From positions 2,542,001 to 2,606,000 of the forward strand of contig OY969722.1 of assembly GCA_963702165.1 (NCBI GenBank): a stretch of DNA of 64,000 nucleotides, read 5' to 3'. Below the pieces are notes generated by a model that made no database searches, was not told the DNA's origin, and saw nothing but the letters and a program-made list of their open reading frames with translations. The DNA comes from Terrimesophilobacter sp963702165 (lineage in GTDB: Bacteria > Actinomycetota > Actinomycetes > Actinomycetales > Microbacteriaceae). Within the stretch, counting starts at the first letter, position 1. Each line of letters starts with the position of its first letter. Shown here one piece after another: positions 48,494 to 56,268 of the stretch. Made by a program: the position numbers and the translations under genes.

Positions 48494-49781
48494 ATGAAGA
48501 GAATGCTCGGAGTGGTTGCCGCGGCAGCCACCACGGCTCTCATTCTCGCCGGCTGTTCCACAACGGAACCGACGGAGGGAAAGGGCGGCCAAGACATCAC
48601 ACTCTGGCTGATGGGCGGTGACACCCCGGATGCGCTGCGCGACTACCTTAAGACCGAGTACGCAGACGCAACCGGGGGCACCCTCACTATCGAGGAGCAG
48701 GCGTGGGGCGATGCCTTGGCAAAGCTGACTACATCACTGCCTGATTCCGACAATACCCCCGACGTGGTCGAGATCGGGAACACCTGGTCGCCCACCTTCA
48801 CGGGCGTCGGCGCCTTCACCGACCTGAGCGACATCTATGACGAACTCGGCGGCGAGAAGCTGCTGCCCTCGTTCGTTGACGGTCGGAGAGGTGGACGGCG
48901 CCAAGATGGCGCTGCCGTACTACTTCGGCTCGCGCTACGTCTTCTATCGGAAGGACATCTGGAAGGCGGCAGGCAAGGAAGTTCCAGCCACCCTCGAAGA
49001 GTTCAACCAGACCGTGTCGGAACTGAAGACCGAATCCCAATCGGGCTTCTACCTGGGTGGTCAGGACTGGCGCAACGGGGTGTCGTGGATCTTCGCCAAT
49101 AACGGCGAACTCGCGGTGAAGAAGGGCGACAAGTGGGTGTCGACGCTTTCCGACCCGAACACGATCAAGGGGTTGGAGCAGCTGCAGGAGCTCTATCAGG
49201 GCGCGTCCAACGCACCGGTCACCGAGGCAGACAGCACGCCGTGGGTGAACATCAACAACAACGACGCAACCGGCGCGGCGGAGGCCGCGACGATCATTGC
49301 TCCGGGATGGGCGCACTGGTCGATCGGTGACCTCGCTCCGGACCCCGCGGACGCCACCAAGATGATCGCCACCTGGAACGACGACGTGTTTGGCGTCTTC
49401 CCCCTACCGGGCGTGGACGGCGGCGCGGCACCGGTCTTCGCAGGCGGCTCGAACATCGCCATCTCTGCGGCGAGCAAGAACCAGGAAGCGTCGAAGGACC
49501 TTCTGAGGATCATCTTCTCGGAGGAGTACCAGAGGATGCTCGGCGAGAACGGGCTCGGCCCGGCCAACCTGGACTACGCATCGGCGCTCGGTGACGACCA
49601 GTTCGCCAGCGCGTTGATCGACTCTGCGGCCAACTCGAAGCTGACACCAGCAGCGCCCGGCTGGGCGTCGGTGGAAGGCTCCGGCCTGCTGGAGGAGTTC
49701 TTCGGCAAGGTTGCAGCCGGTGGCGACATTCCCGCGCTGGCCAAGGAGTACGACGCGAAGATCAGCGAACTGTTGAACTGA
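48494..49781 (+). CDS. Sugar ABC transporter substrate-binding lipoprotein (one frame break)
   Basis: A 428-residue (repaired) extracellular receptor of a CUT1-type sugar importer. MKRMLGVVAAAATTALILAGC has lipobox LAGC; a family 1 binding-protein fold follows (DITLWLMGGDT, ADATGGTLTIEEQAWGDAL, PDVVEIGNTWSP). AGAAGGAAAG precedes ATG 48494. An extra G near 48881 breaks the frame; removing it gives PSFVDVGEVDGAKMALPYYFG. The neighbours point to a GlcNAc-containing oligosaccharide as ligand. No ATPase is encoded in the cluster, so a shared MsiK-type ATPase is probably used. Confidence 0.9.
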
Positions 49782-49837
49782 TCGATGCTGTCGGGTGAGC
49801 AGCCCGTCAGCATTTCGAAGGAGGGAGGCGACCGCCG

Positions 49838-50728
49838 ATGACCCGCACGCAGACACGAACAGCGCGCTGGCTGATCGTTCCGGCGGTCGCCATCCTCTTC
49901 GTCGGACTCGGCTACCCGGTGATCTGGCAGCTTGTCACCTCGCTGCAGGAGTTCGGCTTGGCCCAGCAGTTCGGCCGTCCGCCCACCTTCGTCGGCCTCG
50001 AAAACTATCTGCACCTGGCTGCCGACCCCGTGCTCTGGGGTGTAGTCATCCGCTCCATCGTCTTCTGCGTTGTCACGGCGGTGGTCACGCTTGTCGTCGG
50101 GATGCTGATCGCCCTGCTGATGGCTGCGGTGGACAGGGTTCCACGTCTCATCCTTCAGATCGCCATGCTGTTGGCTTGGGCGATGCCCGTCGTCGCAGCG
50201 ATGACAGTGTGGATCTGGCTCTTCGACCGACGTCGTGGCGTCATCAACTATCTGCTCGACGCGCTCCCCGGCGTGGAGATGAACCGGTTCGCGTGGCTGG
50301 AGTCGCCCACAACGTTCTTTTTTGTGGCGAGCATCATCGTGATCTGGATGTCGGTGCCGTTCGTGGCCTTCTCCACCTACGCAGGGCTCACGCAGGTCTC
50401 TGACGAAGTGATGGAGGCGGCAAGCCTCGACGGCGCCACACCGTGGCAACGGGTGCGCCACATCATCCTGCCGATGATCAAGCCTGTGATCCTGATCGTG
50501 CTGCTGCTGCAGCTGATCTGGGACCTGCGGGTGTTCACGCAGATCAAAATCCTGCAGGAGGCCGGCTCCCGGGCCGGAGACTTCGACCTACTCGGCACCT
50601 ACATCTATAAGCAGGGAACCCTTGCGCAAGATTTCGGCATGGCGTCCGCCGTGTCGATTCTGGTGCTGGCGCTGACCGTCGGGCTCAGCTGGTTCTACAT
50701 CCGCATCCTGCTGAAGGAGGAAGCCTGA
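49838..50728 (+). CDS. Sugar ABC transporter permease 1 (MalF type)
   Basis: 296 residues with six helices, and the MalF-type EAA loop in EVMEAASLDGATPWQRVRHIILPMIKP, which contacts the ATPase. GGAGGG precedes ATG 49838. Its TGA overlaps the next gene's ATG by one base. It forms the membrane channel with the following gene for the lipoprotein-bound sugar. Confidence 0.93.
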   Translation: MTRTQTRTARWLIVPAVAILFVGLGYPVIWQLVTSLQEFGLAQQFGRPPTFVGLENYLHLAADPVLWGVVIRSIVFCVVTAVVTLVVGMLIALLMAAVDRVPRLILQIAMLLAWAMPVVAAMTVWIWLFDRRRGVINYLLDALPGVEMNRFAWLESPTTFFFVASIIVIWMSVPFVAFSTYAGLTQVSDEVMEAASLDGATPWQRVRHIILPMIKPVILIVLLLQLIWDLRVFTQIKILQEAGSRAGDFDLLGTYIYKQGTLAQDFGMASAVSILVLALTVGLSWFYIRILLKEEA

Positions 50729-51564
50729 TGAGCTCGAAACTCAAGCGCGGCCTGCTCGGTGGACTTGCCATCGTCATCGCCCTGACCTGGGCCTTTCCGG
50801 TCTACTGGATGGTGAATTCGTCGATGCTTCCTACGGCGAAGTTGGAGTCGTTCATCCCCACCTTCGTGCCGTTCGGCGGATCGTTCGACAACTTCGCTGC
50901 GGCGTTGGCGGACGGCGACTTCTTTTCCGCGCTCGGCATGAGCCTGGCCATCACGGCCATCGCAGTGTTCTTCTGTCTGCTGTTCGCCTTCCTCGCGGCC
51001 GTGGCGATCAGCCGGTTCCGGTTCCGTGGGCGCAAGAGCTTCGTCGTCGCGGTGCTGCTGGTGCAGATGCTCCCGGCCGAAGGGCTGTTCATCGCGCAGT
51101 ACAAGATGATCGCCGGTGTTGGCCTTCTCAACTCGGTCGTGGGCGTGAGCCTGATCTACATCGCTGCCGTGGTGCCGTTCACCATCTGGATGCTGCGTGG
51201 CTTCGTCGCGGGTATTCCCGCGGACCTCGAGGAGGCGGCCATGGTCGACGGCCTCAGTCGCACCCAAGCGTTCCTGCGCATCACCTTCCCCCTGCTGGCG
51301 CCGGGCCTTGTGGCGTCCGGTGTCTACGCCTTCCTGCAGGCGTGGAACGAGTTCACGGTGGCGCTCGTGCTGCTGCCGGCAGAGGCAGCCCAGACGTTGC
51401 CGCTCTGGTTGCGCGGGTTCGTGCAGGCGAGCGCCACCCGGGCAACCGACTGGGGCCAGGTGATGGCGGCATCCACCCTTGTCGCAGTTCCGGTGATCAT
51501 CTTCTTCCTCATCGTGCAGGGCCGGCTCACGTCAGGTCTCGTCAGCGGGGCGGTGAAGGGGTGA
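50728..51564 (+). CDS. Sugar ABC transporter permease 2 (MalG type)
   Basis: 278 residues, six helices, EAA loop DLEEAAMVDGLSRTQAFLRITFPLLAPG. It starts at ATG overlapping the previous stop, and its own stop overlaps the GTG of the GH3 gene (GTGA), so the whole cluster is translationally coupled. Confidence 0.93.
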   Translation: MSSKLKRGLLGGLAIVIALTWAFPVYWMVNSSMLPTAKLESFIPTFVPFGGSFDNFAAALADGDFFSALGMSLAITAIAVFFCLLFAFLAAVAISRFRFRGRKSFVVAVLLVQMLPAEGLFIAQYKMIAGVGLLNSVVGVSLIYIAAVVPFTIWMLRGFVAGIPADLEEAAMVDGLSRTQAFLRITFPLLAPGLVASGVYAFLQAWNEFTVALVLLPAEAAQTLPLWLRGFVQASATRATDWGQVMAASTLVAVPVIIFFLIVQGRLTSGLVSGAVKG

Positions 51565-52955
51565 GCCGCGCGCCGGCGGCGGTGCTTATGCCTGGCTTTG
51601 TCGGAGTGGAACTGCCCGACTGGCTGGCGTTGCGACTGCGTGCCGGCCTCGCAGGCGTCTGCCTCTTCGGGGAGAACATCGCCTCGCCAGCACAGTTGCG
51701 CGCCCTCACCAACCAGATCCACGCGGCGAATCCGGATGCCCTGATCGCGGTCGACGAGGAGGGCGGCGACGTCACCCGGCTCTTCTATTCACAGGGTTCC
51801 CCATTTCCGGGCAACGCCATCCTGGGTCGCATCGACGATGTGGCGCTCACCGCCGAGGTCGCACGTGCGGTCGGCGAGGAGTTGCGTGCCTCGGGCTGCA
51901 ACCTGACCTTTGCGCCGGATGCCGACATCAATTCAAACGCGGACAACCCGGTGATCGGGGTGCGCAGCTTCGGCGCTGACCCCACGCTCGTGGCCCGGCA
52001 CACGGTGGCCTGGACGCGAGGCATCCAGGCAGCCGGGGTTGGGGCAAGCGTGAAGCACTTCCCGGGGCATGGCGACACTTCCACGGACTCGCACGAGACG
52101 CAGCCGGTCATCAGCCGTTCCGCTGCCGAGCTCCGCAGCAGGGAGCTGGTGCCGTTCCTGGCCGCAATTGAGGCGGGCGCGAAGTCGGTGATGACCTCGC
52201 ACATTCTGCTTCCAAGACTCGACCCTGACAACCCGGCGACACTGTCTCGACGCATCCTGCAGGGGCTTCTCCGTGACGAGCTTCGCTTCGACGGTGTCAT
52301 CGTCTCGGACGCGCTCGACATGGCGGGCGCAAGCGGAACCATCGGCATCCCCGCGGCGGCAGTGCGGGCCATTGCGGCGGGGTGTGATCTGCTCTGCATC
52401 GGCACCCGAACCACTGATGCGCAGCTCGCTGAGATTGAGCGGGCACTCGATGCGGCGGTCGCCAGCGGCGCACTCGACGCGGCGCGCCTGGCTGAAGCGG
52501 CAGCACGTACGACGGCGCTTGGCAGGGAACTGGCCGCGGGCTGGACGCAGGCAGGCGCGACAGAGGCTGCTCCTCACTTTCCGCTGGCTGCGACGGCCGC
52601 CGCCTTCGATGTGCGGCCCGGCGCGATGGCGGAGCGCAACCGCACCGTGATCGTGGCTGACGCGACCGCGAACCCCGCCGTCGGCACGGTCCCATGGGGC
52701 CCATCAGGCGTTCGCATCTCGGAGGGTCAGTCACTGCCCAAGGTCACCGGACAGCCGGTGCTCGTCGGGCGCGACAACCACCGCTACGCGTGGGTGCAGG
52801 CCTTGGCGGATGCGCTGCGGCGGCAACATCCCTCGACCATCGTCGTGGACATGGGTTGGCCCGCGGACGACAGGAAGTATGCCGATGTTGCCACTTTCGG
52901 TGCATCCCGGCACGTGAGCCGTGCGCTCGACGCATGGCTGGAGGGAACACTGTGA
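51561..52955 (+). CDS. Glycoside hydrolase family 3, NagZ-like beta-N-acetylhexosaminidase
   Basis: 464 residues starting at GTG 51561 (MSRAPAAVLMPGFVGVELP). The GH3 barrel has VDEEGGDVTRL and the NagZ-type loop KHFPGHGDTSTDSHETQP, with the His-Asp acid/base pair of bacterial N-acetylglucosaminidases. The nucleophile Asp is in GVIVSDALDMAGA. A C-terminal domain of about 120 residues extends beyond the minimal NagZ fold. No signal peptide, so it acts in the cytosol on imported GlcNAc-oligosaccharides or muropeptides, releasing GlcNAc for the adjacent kinase. Confidence 0.9.
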   Translation: MSRAPAAVLMPGFVGVELPDWLALRLRAGLAGVCLFGENIASPAQLRALTNQIHAANPDALIAVDEEGGDVTRLFYSQGSPFPGNAILGRIDDVALTAEVARAVGEELRASGCNLTFAPDADINSNADNPVIGVRSFGADPTLVARHTVAWTRGIQAAGVGASVKHFPGHGDTSTDSHETQPVISRSAAELRSRELVPFLAAIEAGAKSVMTSHILLPRLDPDNPATLSRRILQGLLRDELRFDGVIVSDALDMAGASGTIGIPAAAVRAIAAGCDLLCIGTRTTDAQLAEIERALDAAVASGALDAARLAEAAARTTALGRELAAGWTQAGATEAAPHFPLAATAAAFDVRPGAMAERNRTVIVADATANPAVGTVPWGPSGVRISEGQSLPKVTGQPVLVGRDNHRYAWVQALADALRRQHPSTIVVDMGWPADDRKYADVATFGASRHVSRALDAWLEGTL

Positions 52956-53875
52956 CAAGCAACGCCTTGCTCGGCGTCGACATCGGCGGCACTAAGACTG
53001 AGGCGGTTCTTCTCGATGCCACTGGCGCCATTCTGCGGCAGGTCCGCATCCGCACCGGCTTCGGAGCTGACGGCGTGGTCGCCTCGACCATCGACGCCAT
53101 CCGCAGACTCGAGGCGCCCGGCGTGCCAATCGGCATCGGGACGCCGGGAACCGTCGACCCGCTCTCTGGCACCGTCTCGCACGCCCTGAACCTCGGCGTC
53201 GAGCGACTCGAACTCGGGGAACGGGTGACGGATGCGGTCGGTTCCGTCGTGCGCGTCGAGAACGACGTCAACGCGGCCGCGCTCGGTGCCTTCCACCTTC
53301 TCGGCCGCCCGGGAACCGACTCGATCGGCTACCTCAACCTCGGTACGGGTCTCGCCGCTGGACTGGTGCTCAACGGCAGGCTGTGGCGGGGTTCGCGTGG
53401 TGTTGCCGGTGAGATCGGGTACATCATCGTCGACCCCAATGCTCCGGTCGACCCCGACGGCCAGCCGGGCGGCCTCGAGGTGATGGCGTCCGGCTCCGGC
53501 ATCGCCAGCCAATGGGGTACGCGTGAACCGAACGCGGTGAGCGCGGTTCTGGACGCCGCCGATGCGGGCCATCACCGGGCGCGTGCCATCCGCCGCCGCC
53601 TGTTCGATGGCATCGCCGCCGCCGTGCGAATCCTGGTGCTCACGGTCGACGTCGACGTTGTGGTCGTCGGCGGCGGGATCAGCCGACTGGGTGACCGCCT
53701 CGTCGACGGTGTGGGCCAGGTATTCGACGGTTGGGCTGCCGCCTCGCCGTTCATCGCGTCGCTCGAACTGCGCGACCGAATGCTCATGCTGCCGGGCGAC
53801 GCACCAGTCGCTGCGCTTGGAGCCGCGTGGATCGGCGAATCCGCCCCTGCCCTCCGCGAGGTCGCCGGTGGCTGA
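52952..53875 (+). CDS. ROK family sugar kinase, probable N-acetylglucosamine kinase
   Basis: 307 residues: LLGVDIGGTKTEAVLLD phosphate loop, GIGTPGTVDP, VENDVNAAALGAFHLLG with the catalytic Asp, and LGTGLAAGLVLNGRLWRGSRGVAGEIGYI. The usual ROK zinc motif CxCGxxGCxE is absent: the region reads GQPGGLEVMASGSGIA. GTG 52952 overlaps the GH3 stop. Position between a hexosaminidase and nagB argues for GlcNAc (or GlcN) phosphorylation. Confidence 0.87.
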   Translation: MTSNALLGVDIGGTKTEAVLLDATGAILRQVRIRTGFGADGVVASTIDAIRRLEAPGVPIGIGTPGTVDPLSGTVSHALNLGVERLELGERVTDAVGSVVRVENDVNAAALGAFHLLGRPGTDSIGYLNLGTGLAAGLVLNGRLWRGSRGVAGEIGYIIVDPNAPVDPDGQPGGLEVMASGSGIASQWGTREPNAVSAVLDAADAGHHRARAIRRRLFDGIAAAVRILVLTVDVDVVVVGGGISRLGDRLVDGVGQVFDGWAAASPFIASLELRDRMLMLPGDAPVAALGAAWIGESAPALREVAGG

Positions 53876-54635
53876 AGTCGTCATCGTGCCCACAGCGGAG
53901 ACCGCAGGGGAACTGGCTGCAGGCATCATCGAACAGCTCGTGCTCGGCAGACCGGATGCAGTGCTCGGCCTTGCCACCGGTTCGTCGCCGCTCACAACGT
54001 ATGCGGCGCTCGCAGCCAAAGGCCTCGATCTGATGGGGGTGCGCGCGTTCGGCCTTGACGACTACGTTGGGCTCCCCGCCGGGCATCCGCAGTCGTACCG
54101 CGCGGTGTTGCAGCGCGAGGCGGTCGAGCCGCTTCGACTCGACCCTGCGCGTGTCCGGGTGCCGGGTGATGACCATCCGGGGGAGCATCCGGATGCCGCG
54201 GTGGGTGAACGCTACGAGCGCGCGATCGACGAGGTGGGCGGTATCGACGTGCAACTGCTGGGGATCGGCGCCACCGGCCACATCGGCTTCAACGAGCCAG
54301 GCTCATCGCTGGCATCGCTCACGAGGGTGAAGACGCTCATGCAGCAGACCCGGCTCGACAACTCGCGTTTCTTCGACAGCGTCGCTGACGTGCCACGGCA
54401 TTGCATAACGCAGGGCCTCGGCACGATCCTGCGCGCCCGCCACCTGGTGTTGCTCGCATTCGGCGAGCACAAGGCGGATGCGGTGGCGGCGGCCGTGGAG
54501 GGGCCAGTCACCTCGTCGGTGCCAGCCTCTGTCATCCAGCTGCATCCAAGGGTCACGGTGCTTGTGGATGACGCCGCGGCTTCTGTGCTGCGCTACGCCG
54601 ACTATTACCGGTATGTCTACGCGAACAAGCCCTAG
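53868..54635 (+). CDS. nagB: Glucosamine-6-phosphate deaminase
   Basis: Converts GlcN-6-P to fructose-6-P and ammonia. 255 residues starting at GTG 53868, which overlaps the end of the kinase gene. Family text: LGLATGSSPLTTYAAL, FGLDDYVGLPAGHPQSY with the catalytic Asp-Asp, LLGIGATGHIGFNEPGSS, ITQGLGTILRARHLVLLAFG. It is the last gene of the amino-sugar operon. Confidence 0.94.
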   Translation: MAEVVIVPTAETAGELAAGIIEQLVLGRPDAVLGLATGSSPLTTYAALAAKGLDLMGVRAFGLDDYVGLPAGHPQSYRAVLQREAVEPLRLDPARVRVPGDDHPGEHPDAAVGERYERAIDEVGGIDVQLLGIGATGHIGFNEPGSSLASLTRVKTLMQQTRLDNSRFFDSVADVPRHCITQGLGTILRARHLVLLAFGEHKADAVAAAVEGPVTSSVPASVIQLHPRVTVLVDDAAASVLRYADYYRYVYANKP

Positions 54636-54662
54636 CGAGTCAGTGGGCCGCGTACGAGCGGG

Positions 54663-55031
54663 TCATCCGGCCTCGCGCGCAAGCTCCGCGCGCGCGTTGA
54701 TGATGCCGCTCACGAGTGCAACGACGGCGAACAGGGCGCCGACCACCGGCTGAGCCATCGCGAACCAGGCCGCCGCGGCAGAACCCATGACGGCGACCTC
54801 GACCAGGACACGGCCGCCGATGCCGAGCGGAAAGCGCGCCTTGGGTGAGCGGAACAGTCCCCAGAGGACCGCGGCGGCCAGCGGCATCCCGATCCCGAAT
54901 GCGATGCCCGGCCAGGGGAGCGACCAGGCGCTGAAGCCCCAGAGTCCGAGCGAGAAGAGTGCGAACAGTTCCAGCAGGAATCTCAGTGCGTCGTTCGGTG
55001 TGAGACGGAAATCCTGCGGAGGGGTGGCCAC
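54663..55031 (-). CDS. YrdB family (DUF2568) membrane protein
   Basis: 122 residues, four hydrophobic helices (LRFLLELFALFSLGLWGFSAW, GIAFGIGMPLAAAVLWGLF, VLVEVAVMGSAAAAWFAM, PVVGALFAVVALVSGII). LRFLLEL and FRSPKARFP are family hallmarks. Function unknown. GTG start; 27 bases from the nagB stop (convergent). Confidence 0.85.
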   Translation of the reverse strand: MATPPQDFRLTPNDALRFLLELFALFSLGLWGFSAWSLPWPGIAFGIGMPLAAAVLWGLFRSPKARFPLGIGGRVLVEVAVMGSAAAAWFAMAQPVVGALFAVVALVSGIINARAELAREAG

Positions 55032-55056
55032 GGCTTAAGCCTATGTCGGGGCTGGG

Positions 55057-55926
55057 TCACTTGAAGATGATGGTGCGCTGCCCGTCGAGCAGCACGCGGT
55101 TCTCTGCGAACCACTTGACCGCCTGAGTGAGGGTGCGGCTCTCTTCGTCCTGGCCGATCGCGACGAGTTGCTGCGGCGACTGGCTGTGGTCGACGCGCAC
55201 CACGTTCTGCTCGATGATGGGGCCCTCGTCGAGGTCGCTGGTCACGAAGTGCGCTGTCGCGCCGATGAGCTTGACGCCGCGCGCGTGAGCCTGCCGGTAT
55301 GGGTTCGCGCCCTTGAACCCGGGGAGGAAGGAATGGTGGATGTTGATGGCCCGCCCGGCGAGACGCTCGCACAGCTCGGGGGAGAGGATCTGCATGTAGC
55401 GCGCGAGCACCACCAGCTCGATGTCGTACTGCTCGACCGCGGCGAGGACGCGCTCCTCGAACTCGAGCTTCTGCCCGGGGGACAGCACAGCGTGCGACTC
55501 GAACGGGACGCCGTAGAAGTCGGCGAGACCGCCGAGCTGCGGGTGGTTGCTGAGCACCAGCGGCACCTCGATCGGCAGGTGGCCCGCGCGCTGGCGGTAC
55601 AGCAGGTCGTTCAGGCAGTGGCCCTCCTTGGAGACCAGCACCAGGGTGCGCATGTGCCGGGACACGACGTCGAGAGTGAGCTGCATGCCGAACCGGTCGA
55701 CGACCGGGGCGAGCGCGCGCTCGAACACCTCGCGACTGGAGGCGGACTCCACCTGCACGCGCATGAAGAACCGGCCGGTGTCGAGGCTCGCGAACTGCTG
55801 CGACTCGGTGATGTTGCCGCCGGCCTCGACGATCGCGCCGCTGACGGCATGCACGATCCCGGGTCGGTCGTTGCAGACCAGGGTCAGCACCCAGTGGGTA
55901 AGACCGTCCGCGTCAAGAAGTGCCAC
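55057..55926 (-). CDS. purU: Formyltetrahydrofolate deformylase
   Basis: Hydrolyses 10-formyl-THF to THF and formate, balancing the one-carbon pool. 289 residues from GTG 55926: an ACT domain (LTLVCNDRPGIVHAVSGAIVEAGGNI) and a formyltransferase domain with INIHHSFLPGFKGANPYRQA and GATAHFVTSDLDEGPIIEQ. An ATG nine codons upstream (55953) is possible but adds residues outside the family. It neighbours the glyA-folD one-carbon operon, transcribed away from it. Confidence 0.92.
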   Translation of the reverse strand: MALLDADGLTHWVLTLVCNDRPGIVHAVSGAIVEAGGNITESQQFASLDTGRFFMRVQVESASSREVFERALAPVVDRFGMQLTLDVVSRHMRTLVLVSKEGHCLNDLLYRQRAGHLPIEVPLVLSNHPQLGGLADFYGVPFESHAVLSPGQKLEFEERVLAAVEQYDIELVVLARYMQILSPELCERLAGRAINIHHSFLPGFKGANPYRQAHARGVKLIGATAHFVTSDLDEGPIIEQNVVRVDHSQSPQQLVAIGQDEESRTLTQAVKWFAENRVLLDGQRTIIFK

Positions 55927-55967
55927 CGATCCAGCGTATTGGATGCCGCGCATCCGCCCGCCCCCGA

Positions 55968-56090
55968 CCTGTTATGCAGGAGATCCATTGTTGTGCAGGA
56001 GATTCTTCCCGGTTTGGTCCAGTTCATTGGGGAACAGGGGCGTTCGGCCGAGAAAGTCCTGCACAACAAGGAAGTCCTGCACGACAGGGG
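55968..56090. repeat. TCCTGCA-family nested inverted repeat (copy 3)
   Basis: CCTGTTATGCAGGAGAT (55968) and TTGTTGTGCAGGAGATT (55989) face AGTCCTGCACAACAAG (56055-56070) and AGTCCTGCACGACAGGGG (56073-56090). This is the third locus with two words followed by two inverted words. It lies between purU and the glyA riboswitch. Confidence 0.75.
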
Positions 56091-56130
56091 GAGGGTTGTG
56101 CCTCAGGATGCATGGCATGCCGGCTGCCTG

Positions 56131-56217
56131 CGAGTAGACTGGCGCGGTCGCAACTGGCGTTCGGGTGGAGCACCACCGGGGAGTGACAAGCAAGCGAATC
56201 GGCCGTACGCCTGGGCC
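56131..56217 (+). promoter_or_regulatory. ZTP (pfl) riboswitch upstream of glyA-folD
   Basis: The conserved blocks of the pfl/ZTP aptamer occur in order. GACTGGCG lies near 56137, with a repeat ACTGGCGT at 56153. CACCACCGGGGAGTGACAAGC ends near 56191, and GCCGTACGCCTGGGCC closes at 56202-56217. The start codon of glyA is about 50 bases further on. ZTP riboswitches in actinobacteria control folate and one-carbon genes and turn them on when ZMP/ZTP signals a shortage of 10-formyl-THF. The gene context is exactly that. Confidence 0.88.
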
Positions 56218-56268
56218 GAAACGGATACCGTTATTAAGACATCCGAGAATGCTTGTGAGGAGCCACAC

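Noticed and set aside
34825..48882. Programmed +1 frameshifting as the explanation for the frame breaks
   Set aside because: Up to nine shifts per gene, in varied codon contexts with no shared slippery sequence or stop codon at the shift site, would be needed. An error in the sequence is a far simpler reading.
26322..56090. Insertion-sequence remnants at the TCCTGCA repeat loci
   Set aside because: The units span about 100-120 bases with no transposase frame, no clear target-site duplications and differing spacers, so an IS call is unsupported.
55954..56268. Glycine riboswitch upstream of glyA
   Set aside because: The conserved blocks fit the ZTP (pfl) aptamer rather than the tandem glycine aptamer.
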